Part shown: piece by piece, positions 22,758 through 34,020 of the stretch
How the letters are laid out: every line of letters begins with the position of its first letter
Numbering within the stretch: the stretch's first letter is position 1
Assembly: GCA_029532415.1 (NCBI GenBank)
Contig: JAQOTA010000033.1
Span: 62,001 to 126,000 of the forward strand
Direction of reading: 5' to 3'
DNA from: Marasmius tenuissimus
Taxonomy: Eukaryota > Basidiomycota > Agaricomycetes > Agaricales > Marasmiaceae
DNA: 64,000 nt
The notes under the pieces: model-generated
Told to the model about the DNA's origin: nothing
Seen by the model: the letters and a program-made list of their open reading frames with translations, nothing else
Database searches by the model: none
Position numbers and translations under genes: made by a program

Positions 22758-25371
22758 AGGCGGGCTTGGATAGCTAGACTTACGCTCGTGGGCTCTGGTG
22801 TCTCGCAGCAAGAGAGTAGTTATCTAGTAGCGGCTAGCTCGTACTCTAACATACTTTAAACGTGTGCTTCTCGTGCATCATTCAATGCTAAGTTCTCCCG
22901 CAATTTGTGGATAACCGACAACTTCGGTCTACGTGAAAATTGCAATAATAAACAAACTCTTTCTACAGGCTTTGTCGGAAACCCGGGGCCTGTTCGAGTT
23001 GCGGGCTGGGGTTCAGCCACTTCGCCAAATAATGGTCTTTTGGTTGACCGGAGGCTCCAGAACTCAACCTACGTTTCATATTTTGGCGGGCGGGTCAATA
23101 TTGGCGTTTATAACGTGAGAAAAGGTAGAAGAAACAGAGTTCTCAAAGACGCAGGTTCCATCTCCTTCAAATTGTCTTTTGATGATCAGCGTCTCTAATC
23201 CGCTAAACCTGCCTTATAGAACACGTATCACTCTATCCTCTCATGCTCTGACAGCAGCAGGAGAATTCTAATGTGTCGTCCATTGAGGTGAACCGTCGTG
23301 AACGCGGGTGGACTTCCCCAGGCCTTGCCGATCAGTTGCCGACGCGATGTGGTCGAATATCTGTGGTTGACAGGAGAGCAATGAGTGAGAATTCAAGTCA
23401 CCCAATTGGAGGGCTGTAATATCATGAAGGCTAACTTGAGAGGCAAAGTCGCCATGTAGTAGTTCAAGGGAAAGAGGGCGTCTGTAACGGGGGTATTTGA
23501 TTTTCTCTCCGTATTGGTATTTAAGGTGTTTCAACCCCTTTTTACCCCTTTTCTTATCTTTACTTTTTACCACCACCTACTCGTGCATAGTGCCGTCTTC
23601 GCCTATTTTCCAGAATAGAAAGAGATCACACTTACGAGTCTGCGTGAAGAGTAAGGACCGTTACAGCGTCTGCATGACTGGGTCGACATCGGGAACGAAT
23701 TCTATACGATCCAGCCTGAGCTGCGCGATGATACTCGTCGTCGTTGACTCGGAGTATGTAGTCAAGTTGCGAGGACGTCGTGACTTAGGAGCCTATACAT
23801 ATTACGCGTCTTCTGGTGCCGATTCTTCGAAAGCCACTACAATGGGCATCGGAGATCGAAGTGGCATGGCTTGACGTACTGCTTGAGATCGTTATAAGCT
23901 GCTGGCTTACACGTTCCGAGCCAACTGCTATATGATTATCGGAGTACGAGGTTCCCTGCGAGACAAGATCTGTCTTTTATTTCTTCTTAATCTATGATTT
24001 CCTTTTTCTCAGGTCTTCTCCCAGAAACACCGAGTACCTTCGATATAGTTAATCACTCTCTCGCATAATTATCACGGAGTTGCGATACGACGCATCACCG
24101 ATTCGTCAACACAATTTTTTCTATTGTTTGGGTAATGCAGATGTTCTTCTCGGCCAGGTATATCGAGTACGGGAAAATATGTTCGTAATCGGTAACGATT
24201 CGGGACGTTGTCGTATGTATATTTTCGTGATTAGGCTTTGAACTCGTTGATGATATACCTGGACTCTGGACGATAGCAAGGAAGTACCCCGGTCGGTGAT
24301 ACAATGGGCCGAAAGAAAGATCTTGTGAGAGGTAAGTACCCGAGCACAGCGACGCAGATGATCAATTTGCGTGTCTTTGATAGTTGTGCTCTTGGATCCC
24401 ATGTCTCGAGCTCGTACAAGAGCATGGCGATGTCTGGGGATTACTATAAGGCTTTAGCGACCTAATATAGTTGATTGCATACAATGACCATGCCTTTATC
24501 TCGAGAAAACAAGAAGAGAGCGGGGAGAGTAGAGGGGCTCAAACCTTGCTGACTTTGTGTCGCCGCTGGCATAGGATTACTTAGGATTACCCGTGAGCGA
24601 CGTCGGTCTGACAACTAGTAGTATTAGTAGTGGATACAAGCTAAATTACCTCGCCCGCCAGTAGGCCTTTCCATTTGTTCTCGCCCGCAATCCATTCTGA
24701 ATATGGCCCAAGATTGACTCGGTACCGCAGTCTATCCCGGGTTGTGTGTTTCACCTTCAAAATGTCGACAAGAGACAGTAAGCTTAGCTTTTGGAAAGTG
24801 GGAGATAGGGCTTATCTTGTGTCGATTGAGTCGTTTTGGAGGGAGGTCAACTTCTGTTCAGCAAAAAGGATGGAGCAATCTCGCCTGCAGTCCAAAAGGG
24901 CGGGGATCACGGCAATTGCCGCAGCAGACCGACCTGAGACCGTCGGCCGGACAGTGGCGTGATCTCCGGGAGTCAATCGGCCAATCAATGGCGCACGGAC
25001 CATCCATCAAACTCTTCCTTGTACCGTGACGTTGATCAAAATGAACCACAAAATGGACCTCTGCAGAACCTCCCTTCATCTGTCCATCTCTGGTAAAAAG
25101 AACAGCTTTCCGCTCGAGGATGTCTCGTATGCTTAGGTCGTCTCAAATCCGCTCTCCGGGGCGGCGTTGCCTGTCTAGGAACTTCGGGAGTTTTGGCCGA
25201 GTACCTCTCTCTGAGGTATTACCCGAGGCAGTCACCCTTGTCCTGTCGAACAGACAGCGCTGATCTCGCACGGGCCGGATGGCTCAGAGTAGCGCCAAAA
25301 ATCCTCATTTATGAGCACGAGACTTCTGCCATCGAATACCCCAACCATCCTTTTAGCCTCGGAACCCCACC
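22758..25371. other. 2.6-kb stretch with no recognised gene
   Basis: Several open frames of 60-125 codons occur on both strands (for example 22905-23198 +, 23497-23874 +, 24231-24425 -). None shows a family motif or a believable exon chain. The last ~180 bases lead into the P450 gene. Confidence 0.5.
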
Positions 25372-27515
25372 ATGGCTCAAGAAAACCTCTTCTTCTTCAC
25401 CTTCCTTTTCATGAGCACCTTCCTCTTCGTTCACAAGGTCTTGAAGTCTGGCTCTCGTGCACCCAATCTCCCTCCTGGCCCTGATACACGACCCGTTGTT
25501 GGAAACTCTGATATCGCTGCTGGAGACGCTGTTCACTTGAAGTGAGTTGAAACTGCACTTGTTCTTCGTTCAATATGGCTCAGAACTATGTTCATAGGTA
25601 CACCTGGTGGGCTCGTGTCTATGGTCACATTTTCTCTCTCAAACACGGCGATAATACGACTATCGTCTTGAACAACATCAACTCTGCCAATGAACTCATT
25701 AACAGGCGGTCGGATTCCTTCATCGAGGCTCAACGTAAGTCATGAGCAGCTTATAGTTTTATCTATATCTCACTTACACTTGACGAATCGCTAGCGGAAG
25801 AATGGAAGCTCCACCGCGAAACTGCTGAGTCTCTGCTCAGCTCCTCCAACATCATGGATCATCGCGCCGTTCAAGTACGCATTGGCTCTGATGACGGCAA
25901 ACCTATACTAAGCGTACGGTTTTTTAGCAAGCAGAAGGTTTCCAACTCCTTCAAGACATGATTGACAGCCCCCAGGTACGTTCTAGTTCTACTCCTCCCT
26001 GCCTACCGACGACAGCTTACCCCGTCCTTCATAGGAATTCGTCAACCACATCACCCGCGCCTCTACCTCCACCCTCGCCTCCATGTTCTTCGGCCGTCGT
26101 CTCCCCCGATTCGAATCCACTGAATCCGACGAGTTCCACGAAATCAACCGTCTCAGTGCACACCTCGCTTCATCGCCTGCATCTCACCAAAAGGAAAGCG
26201 AGCTCTCTGCGAAACGCAACAAGTTCTACAACCATCTCATCGCGTCAGGTGCTAAGCGTGCTACGAGGAAGGAAGGATGGACTGGCTCGTTTGCTGAGGA
26301 GGTTTTGAGGAGGAAGAACACCGGTATTGCTAGGGACCAGGTTCCGTATGTGGTTTCTCTCCCATTCCCGTTTCGAGGTCTTCAAAACTGACCTTTTCCT
26401 TTCGCGATTTAGGTCATTCCTTGGATCTCTTCTCGAATCTGGTTCCCCGACCCTCGCTGTTTTCCTTCAAAACTTGATCTTGGCTCTTGCCAGCAACCCC
26501 GATGTGTTGCGTAAGGCTCAAAACGAGATTGAGAGGAACGTTGGGTATAAGAGGGCTCCTCAGTCGGACGATATTGCCAGTCTGCCATACATCAAGGCTG
26601 TTGTTAAGGAGGTCAGAGTGGATGGTATTTATTCGAAGACGCTTCTTTCTGACGATTGACCAGACATTCCGATTCCGCCCCTCTGTCCCTGTTGGCGCGT
26701 CCCTCCAAACCGTTGTTGATGGCGAATTTGTAAGTAGTGTCTCTGCTATTGTTCGATCACCTAATACTGAACGATCTCCCATAGTACCGTGGCTGGTCCC
26801 TCCCCCGAGGATCCACCGTCGTTCCCAACATCTGTACGTCCACCATTAATACTCCTCCGTTCGTCGATTACTGACCTTCTCACCCTTTTTAGACGGCATG
26901 ACCCACGATCCCGAATACTTTGACGACGCCGAATCCTTCAAACCCGAACGGTTCTTGCAATCCGAATTCGGAACGAAACAAGGCGTCGACGACAGTGCCT
27001 TCCGACAGAGCGCTACTGGAGCTAACGTGATGTTCGGTGCGGGTGATCAGGCGTGGGCTGATTTGAGCAGTGATCTTGCTGTGCGTATCGAGCGGTTCTT
27101 TTTCTATTTGTGGTCGTTGCTGATGGTAGTGATGACAGACTCTCAACGCGATGAACCTCATCTGGGCATTCAACATCACGCTCCCGAAGAACGAAGAGGG
27201 ACAAGTCGAATTTTTGGATATGCATACTTATGATTATTCGGTACGTCCCACCACCACCTCACCCCTACCCCTGCTAACTCCCCCGCAAAGAAATCCACCC
27301 AAGCCCCATCCCCCAAACTCTCCTCAACCCAACTCCAATCCATCACCATCACCCCCCGCAATCGTAAAGTGCGCAACATCGTCGAACAAGAATTCGTAGA
27401 AGCTACTCGTGTATTCGAGAGGTTCGAACAGGGGATTCCAGTTGAGGATAGGAAGTTTATTGAGGGTCAGAGGGCTAGGATGAATCCGGCTCTTGAGGGT
27501 GGGATTGAGGCGTAA
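25372..27515 (+). CDS. Cytochrome P450-like protein lacking the haem-binding cysteine
   Basis: About nine short introns join exons into one P450-length protein. Visible parts: N-terminal membrane anchor (FFFTFLFMSTFLFVHKVL), the Pro-rich hinge NLPPGPDTRPVVGNSD, YTWWARVYGHIFSLKHG, RDQVP before the I helix, the ExxR motif in KETFRFRP (made by splicing 26612|26665), SLPRGSTVVPN, and PERF-like FKPERFL. Fungal P450s are ER-anchored haem monooxygenases. Two expected signatures are changed: the I-helix site reads ESGSPTLA where the family has (A/E)(G/A)xDTT, and the haem loop reads FGAGDQAWADL where FGxGxRxCPG is expected, so the thiolate Cys is Trp. No other frame supplies a Cys. The gene otherwise has open exons and a normal C-terminus ending at 27515. 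It is therefore a non-haem paralogue or an early pseudogene. Confidence 0.85.
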
Positions 27516-28397
27516 AAGATGGAATTAGAATCGACTCGACTAATACTATACACGTGGGAGGAGTTATGTAGAGATGCGGCTTATTTGGGTGGTTGTTATG
27601 TATTGGTACCTTTGACGTTCGTTGAATAATAATTTCGCGTCTTTTTTTGCATTCTGTTATTGTTTTCTTCTTGGGTGTGCGCCTTCCCGTTACCGGGTGG
27701 ATGGGTTCGGCCACCAGTTGTAAGAACTATGACCTTCCTCGTGTTATCCTATCTACGACCTCTTCGACGTGCAATATTCTTTCCCCCCGTTGACATTGAC
27801 CAAGTGGTCGACCGTACTTTTTGAATCTAGTATTGCCTTTGAGTCCCCAATGCCCATTCTCCGTAAAGTGGTCTATGTTCATCGGCATGTTACAACGGTG
27901 GCGATTCTCTCTAACCTTTGGGCTTGCCGCTTGGGATATCATGCCTACTTGCAACCCCGACGAAACCCGAGAGCCTCCAAATCAGTCGCCACATAGCCCT
28001 CGTCTTCAGAGTTGTTATCTCAAGCCCATTCATCTGAGCACACAGCAAAATTTGGAGGTAATAGCACTCCCTCGCTTTGATCAAGTAGAGCTACCCGCTT
28101 ATATAGCTTTTCCTAGTACAATGAAACGGCAACAAGTCCGACCTGGATGCTGGGGTGAAGGGAGTCAACTCCGTTATTGGAGGAAGCACGATCTGGAGTA
28201 CAAACCATGATTTGACTGTAGCTATCATACTTCTCAGCTTCTCACCGAAAGCGATGATGTTGAGTTGACTTGGAAGAGGCCTGGGGTTCTTCAACACTAA
28301 GCCACACAATTAGCTCACTGTGCTGCCTCGATCTCCTTCAACATTCACACACAACTTCTTCTCCCGAACCAACCACCCAGAATTACAAGTATACATG
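27516..28397. other. Intergenic, includes the 5' flank duplicated at 32.7 kb
   Basis: From about 27940 the sequence matches 32715 onward in patches (TACTTGCAACCCCGACGAAA shared). No gene is visible before the small ORF at 28398. Confidence 0.6.
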
Positions 28398-28640
28398 ATG
28401 CGATTCATTGTTGTCGCCCTCGCTACCACCGTCACTGCTTCCACCATCAAACGACGCATCGCCGACCCGCGAACTTGGTCAACTGTCCCCCAAACGGCGG
28501 TGCTGATTCTTGAAAACTCGAAAGCTCCCGTGAGGTTTGAGCACCCTGTACTTCCAATGTATTTTGACTGATTGTCAACTTTTTCTAGTGCAATTGCGTT
28601 CAAATCACCTATGGAACGCCGGAAGGACATACCATCTGGC
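28398..28640 (+). pseudogene. Degenerate copy of a small secreted protein gene
   Basis: Paralogue of the gene at 33169. It keeps the signal-peptide start (MRFIVVALATTVTASTIKRR) and the second-exon sequence CNCVQITYGTPEGHTIW after a similar intron. A deletion shifts the frame after RRIADP. In the ancestral frame NLVNCPPNGGADS is followed by TGA where the other copy has TGC GAA, losing the Cys. The TATA box of the other copy is replaced by CACACAATTAG. Probably non-functional. Confidence 0.7.
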
Positions 28641-30845
28641 TCGTGTATCTCTTTCGAATCGTCAAGCACTCCTAGGGTTTAGTTTCATCTCCCCAGAAGA
28701 GGTAAGCGGCGTGTCTAAGCTCAGTCCCTATTCTGAAAGAATCTAATCCTCTTTTTTTTCTCTCTCGCTACAAATCGTCAAGGATTTTCTAGCAATGCTG
28801 TGGCCCAAATACCCTAAGAGATCCCTTTCGAGCTTTCCGACAGCAGCAAAGGCAATAGACTGACTCGAGAAGTTCTCGCCTTCAGCATTCACCACGACTA
28901 ATATGTCGTGTTGAGACGGGTATCTTTTAGGTGGCAAACTAAACGTTGACTCTGTAGAACCATTGGATCAACGCCTTCGACCGCGTTTCGCCAACAAGAG
29001 CTCGCCGAGTACTGCACTTAAACTCTTTTACGCTGTCCAACTCCCGTTAGGGCTATTGAAGAGCTTTGAAGACTTGTGCCTGCCTCAGCTAGCCAAGTTC
29101 GTGTCTCCCTACCGAGTGCTCGGGTCAAGATGGCGTGCTATACCATCACGTCTCTTTTCTCCAAACTCACGCCACCAGCGCTCATTTTGAATACACGAAC
29201 CGCCACAACTATCTCACGAACTGCAGCCGCACCCCTCCTCGAACCACATGTCTGTCCTATGTGTCACGTCGTGAAGACTCCAGACTGTTAGACTACCGGC
29301 GTAAACCATATTCGATTCGTGGAAAATGCTTCGTGTACGACTCAACTCTCGACAGAAAGCTTCTCCTTCTCAAAGACAGGAAGCATACCGACGGGCGCGC
29401 TACGAGCTCAAGAGTTCAGACTGTTTTGAACGAGGCGTGAGTAGAGTGTTTGACATTCGGTGGGAGGTGGTAACGCTCATCTGTTCATCTGCTCCTTTGT
29501 TATACTATGTTTCGGACACAACAGCCGATGGCATGGCCCCGAAAACTAGAACTAGGAGGTATGTTTAGAATCTGTTGATAGTGATCTTCGCGATGGTGAG
29601 AAAAGTGCTTTAATAATAGGAGAAATGGATTTCTGACTCTCGTAGGTGAGAATGTTCCCTGAGAGAATGGGTGGACTAAGGGATGTATTGTACTACTGTC
29701 AGGATACCGAACAAAGGAATGAGCAATGGTATTGCGGACTTTCCGGACAATGAACGGTTCGCTACGAAAGCTAAAAGACCCGAGTATCCGTCTCTGCCTA
29801 TGACTATTTTATTTATTTTTGGGGGAGGCGGATTACAAGGTTCTTAAAAATATCTGTCTGCGCGCTCTGTATCATGTCTACCGCAATTTTTTTAAAACAG
29901 AAACATTGTGTTTGATTGAACAGGTGCAACACAGTTTTTTAGTATTCCTGCCTTGCCCTCTCGTGTTGTCGGTAAACAACCGAGGAGAAGACAAGAACTG
30001 GAATATGCAGTGTGTTGTAAGTTATGACGAAAACCATCACTCGTTCATTTGATGGATCCGTCCTTCCCGTTCGATCATCTCCCGAATGTTCCCCTCTCCT
30101 AGTTTTCGCAGCCTCATGACTCCGGACCGGTTCCCGCGTGTCGCTTTATCTCGGTCCCAAATCGATGTAAGTTGGTTCTCTCGATGCGGTTCAACGAAGA
30201 TGTTGCTCCTCAAAATGTTTAGGGATACCTTCCGCTTACGAACTAAAGCTCAAGGTGGGACTCCCGTGCTGCGAAGGACGGCGCGGACGACTTGTTTCTG
30301 ATACTTAGTATATGCACGATAGTAACTCACACAAATCACGAGGAGTGGACAAGATATGATAGACAGTGCCCCCAGAAACCTTCGAATATAGGCCAGTCTT
30401 CGAAAGGGAACCAAAAGGCTGGTACACAGAGACGCTCGCTTGGTCCAATGAATGGCGTTCACCAGAGATCTTCTCATGGCCATGAAGCCAAAGATGACTC
30501 GGCAGAGCCACGGGATGCTGGATGAGTAGTAGAAGCAAAAATAGAATCTGAATTTTGGCTGAACTAGATCCTGATATTGGAGTGATGAGGGAAGAAAAGT
30601 GGCTATTCGAGCGCTTGAGGAAGTTGCGTGAGCTCGGGGAGCTGGTGTTGGGGGCCGAAGTGGGGATGTCTTGAAGAGTCATAGGCTGTCCGGGTGCAGT
30701 TTTGTATGGAATTGACTGATGATCATCTCAAGTACCCTACTGTTGGGCCAATGTCAACTACAATAAATCCGTAACAGTGAGTAGGTTTCTTTGAGTATAT
30801 ATACTAGAGCTATAGCTGCACTTGGTACATCAATCAGTGGGCATA
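28641..30845. other. 2.2-kb stretch with no recognised gene
   Basis: Frames of 60-125 codons on both strands (28963-29190 +, 29135-29440 +, 29819-30052 +, 30305-30682 -) lack family motifs. The minus frame at 30305-30682 has one hydrophobic run (ILFLLLLLIQHPVAL), which is not enough for a call. Confidence 0.5.
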
Positions 30846-32304
30846 ATGATCCAGGACGTCCCCCTTGTTTCGAATAATCTGGCGTCGATAGTGATCGAAA
30901 GTGCTCTATACGGGATCTTTCTTCTTCTCAGCGTTCTCTCGGTCTATGCCATTCTCAAGACCGATGGTCGATTAACACATCCTTCTGGCCACTTTGGAAA
31001 CTCCAAATTGGTGACTTTTGCTTCGTTTCGGCGCACCCTCAAACGACCAATGTTTATGGGGGGGATTGCATTGATTGGGACCGTAACAGGCGTGCGTACA
31101 TTGACTGCCATCTCACCTTTCTTTCTGCTTAGCAAGGTCTGCATAGCATTGGGTGTGCGGAATCATCCGTCTCTTTCTAGCTGTACTCAATTTCGAGGAT
31201 CCATCACGACTCTATTCTGAGTTCGCACATCCGACAGAGGCTGCAAAAGTCGCGCATCAGATGGCATCGTTAGTCTTGGGAGACTCAATAATGGTGAGTG
31301 TTGAGCACAATGGTCAAGACATTCCTCTACACTCCCTTTGACGAGTTCCCCGATAGATTTATAGATTGTGGGTAGTCTGCAACCGAAAATTTTACATTAT
31401 TATTTGGCCACTCCTCACAAACACGGGCCTTGCTGGTGAGAATTTCCTCACCTGTCTCGTTCAAGTTATGTTGATGCAAGCACCGACTAGTTTCTGGAGT
31501 TGGTATTACATACCAGTTGTCTATCTTCCAAAAGGGACACGACATATATGCTCATGAGGCCAGTCGGTGGCTCACAACAGAGATTGTTCTCACGCTGTGG
31601 TATGCGATTTTGACAAGTTAGACACCTAGCGGATTCCTGACAGCTCATCCTATCGAAGCACGAACCTATATTGTAGCTGTCAGTGACGACTCCACCTCAA
31701 TTTTCGAAGGTCAAATCCTTACCTCGCACAGCGTTCATTGCTTGGCATATCTGGGACCATAGAAGAGAAGCTTTGCCGTTTTTGGTGAACAGTGAATCAA
31801 ATCTACTCACGGCAAGCACTACAAGCGTTGACGGAATGTGAACTTTTCACTCATGCTGTTAAGTTACGTTCTAGAAAGCTTTCACGGTCTTTGTCGAGAG
31901 CGCTACACTATATACGTATGAGTGTCACTGACGCGCTTCCGTTGTCTTTCTCATCTAAAGCACTTTCACATAGGATTTGGACAATCATATTCCTGGCAAC
32001 GTACGAAGTCAAGAGCCCGTTCCATTATTTCATAGCCAACTGCCATGCCGTTATCGCTGGGATATCTGTCATGTCGATCAAAACGCGCATGTTCTTCTCG
32101 TCGCAGACAAACGATAACCTGAAGAACCTCAGCTCGATATCTGCCAACGAGTCGGGTCGCCGCTACCCCGCGCTCAACGAAGATGGTATTAATGCGCCAC
32201 ATGCATACCCTCCCCATAACATCCCTCCGGTCGCGGTCAAAATCAACCGCATTGTTGAACACGAGGATCCAAGGATGTCGGGCAAAGGAGAAACCTGGAT
32301 TTGA
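30846..32304 (+). CDS. Multi-pass membrane protein, Agaricomycete family
   Basis: The first exon starts MIQDVPLVSNN and gives TM1 (ESALYGIFLLLSVLSVYAIL). Following exons encode FLAVLNFEDPSRLY...EAAKVAHQMASLVLGDSIM, then after a 63-base intron IYRLWVVCNRKFYIIIWPLL, then GHDIYAHEASRWLTTEIVLTL, FIAWHIWDHR and YFIANCHAVIAGISVMSIKTR. The tail is hydrophilic and ends at 32304. The (L)YGhahhhhhhhhY...GDhhhhYRhWhhW...pattern is common in seven-helix-like fungal membrane proteins of unknown function. Exons are short and some borders are uncertain. The frame between 31620 and 31990 is hard to follow, so a mild defect is possible. Confidence 0.6.
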
Positions 32305-33168
32305 GTAATGTCTAAACTTGGTACTGCCCTTACTTCCGCTATAGTCTGGCATATACTCTCATACATATCTCCTCATTCTCGGAGTTCGGACTCTTGTATA
32401 TATATATTGGAGTTGCTATTTGATTTGACGCTGAATTTGGCCTAGGCTTCTGAGTCGGCAATAAAGTCGATCGTATAGACCGGATCGACCATTCGTAGTC
32501 ATTTTTCTCGGGAGGTGTCCGGACCCAACGTCCCGGGGATATCTCTTGAGAGCCAAATGAGATGGACCTAGGGTTGACCGTCTTCCTCAGCCTTCGGTAA
32601 CTTATCCGGATGATTTGCAGACTACTTTTATCGAACACTCGCCCCATTTGACTGGGTACTATGATTTCTGACTTTTGGGCTTCAGGTGTCATGCACATGT
32701 CTCGGCGTTCCGGGTTGTCAGTTGGTACTTGCAACCCCGACGAAACCCGAATCCTCTCGGGAAGCTCCAGATTATTTGCCGTACAGCCCATTGTCCCGAA
32801 TGGATTCATCTGAGTACAGAAATAATTCGGGGTACCTCACTTCAACACACTTCACCATTTGGCGGACAGTAGAGTAACCCACCTACATAGCTTTTCCTTG
32901 TCTCGACAACGGAGAGTCCGACCTGGATAATGGGACAAGGGAGTCACTTCGTCATTTCATAGAGAACAAATTGGAGCACGGGCTACAACTTGATTGTAGT
33001 CGCCTGGCTTCTGAGCTTTCTGAATTCACTGAGAGCGATAATTTGGAGTCGCTTGGAAGGTGTGAGGTTCTTTGATACCGTATAAAAGCAGCTCAATGAG
33101 CTGCCTCAATCCCCATCATTCAAGCAACTTCTTGTCCCAAAGCAACCAGTCAAATTACGATCTATATC
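32305..33168. other. Upstream region of the small secreted protein gene
   Basis: Contains the duplicated flank (from about 32715) shared with 27940-28390. No other gene is visible. Confidence 0.55.
33081..33088 (+). promoter_or_regulatory. TATA box of the small secreted protein gene
   Basis: TATAAAAG lies 81 bases before the ATG at 33169. The paralogous copy at 28.3 kb lacks it. Confidence 0.6.
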
Positions 33169-33496
33169 ATGCAATTCATCATTGTCGCTCTCGTAGCTCT
33201 CGCTACCAGTGTCACTGCTTCTGCCATCGAACGGCGCATCGCCAATCCAGCTAGTCCGGCGAACTTGGTCAACTGCCCCCCGAACGGTGGTGTCGAGTCT
33301 TGCGAACTCGAGGTTCCCGTGAGTTTGAGTACCTGTAGCTGTTGACCTATTTCTGATTGATTATAAACTTTCCTAGTGCAATCGCTGTCAGATTACCTAC
33401 GGAAGCCCGCAGGGAGGGCATACCATTTGGTTTGTATCGATAGCGGCTTGGGTTTTCGATACTGATGAGACGGAACGCTCAATAGGTACACATTGA
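33169..33496 (+). CDS. Small secreted cysteine-containing protein
   Basis: Exon 1 (33169-33318, 50 codons) encodes a signal peptide MQFIIVALVALATSVTAS, then an ERR dibasic site (possible Kex2 cleavage) and a short mature part with two Cys (NLVNCPPNGG, VESCELEVP). A 58-base intron (GTGAGT...TTTCCTAG) leads to exon 2 at 33377: CNRCQITYGSPQGGHTIW and an open tail to TGA at 33496, 89 residues in total. A second intron starting within HTIW (GTTTGT...CAATAG) is possible and would change the C-terminus. The protein is secreted by prediction; function unknown. A degenerate paralogue lies 4.8 kb upstream, so this is the better preserved copy of a local duplication. Confidence 0.65.
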
Positions 33497-34020
33497 TAAC
33501 ATCCCGGTGGGAGTACAAGTTGATAAGGAAGATTCGTGCAGCATCTAAGGTCGATCCTGAGAGACGATTCACGGTTCATTCCAAACTGCTAATTTACATT
33601 TACTGAATGCAATAGCTAGAGCCCTAGTCTGTATTGTTATATAGAGTATAATACACACCGTACTATAGCCGTGGGCATGGTCATGGGCACGGCCAAATGG
33701 CCCATGGTTACATGGGCACTGGCACCTAGGATATTCAGGGTAGACGGAGACAAGGGTCTTTTGTAGTAGCCAGATGTCTCTACCCGAGCGAACTAAGCGT
33801 GACTGTTTGCAACTTGAGATCGAAATGGCCCTCGAAAAGGTGCTCAGTGTGCCTCTCTCCGTTCTCTCGTCTCAGCCGAAGCAGTCGCAAAAAAAAGCAC
33901 ACAAGCAGAGCAAAATTCATCAAAGGAGTCATATTCGCAACACTACATACTCAGAGGTACAAGGTCTGACATTTCGAACGGATTGTTAGGCTTGCAATTA
34001 ACGCGAGACGGCTAGGAACA
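33497..34020. other. Upstream flank of the Crypton gene
   Basis: Contains CATGGGC-rich short inverted motifs (about 33672-33728) and one 71-codon open frame (33774-33989, Lys/Gln-rich) that could be an upstream exon or ORF of the Crypton. The 5' end of the Crypton is probably in this stretch but has no visible signature. Confidence 0.45.

Noticed and set aside
23497..23874. 125-codon + frame with a hydrophobic start, possible secreted protein
   Set aside because: The hydrophobic segment is not followed by a typical cleavage site, and there is no family likeness or promoter support.
24231..24425. Minus frame starting MLLYELETWDPR, likeness to DUF6533-type membrane proteins
   Set aside because: Only one short exon is visible and following exons with the expected helices were not found.
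33660..33730. CATGGGC-rich short palindromes as Crypton termini
   Set aside because: Cryptons lack terminal inverted repeats and no matching sequence was found past the 3' end.
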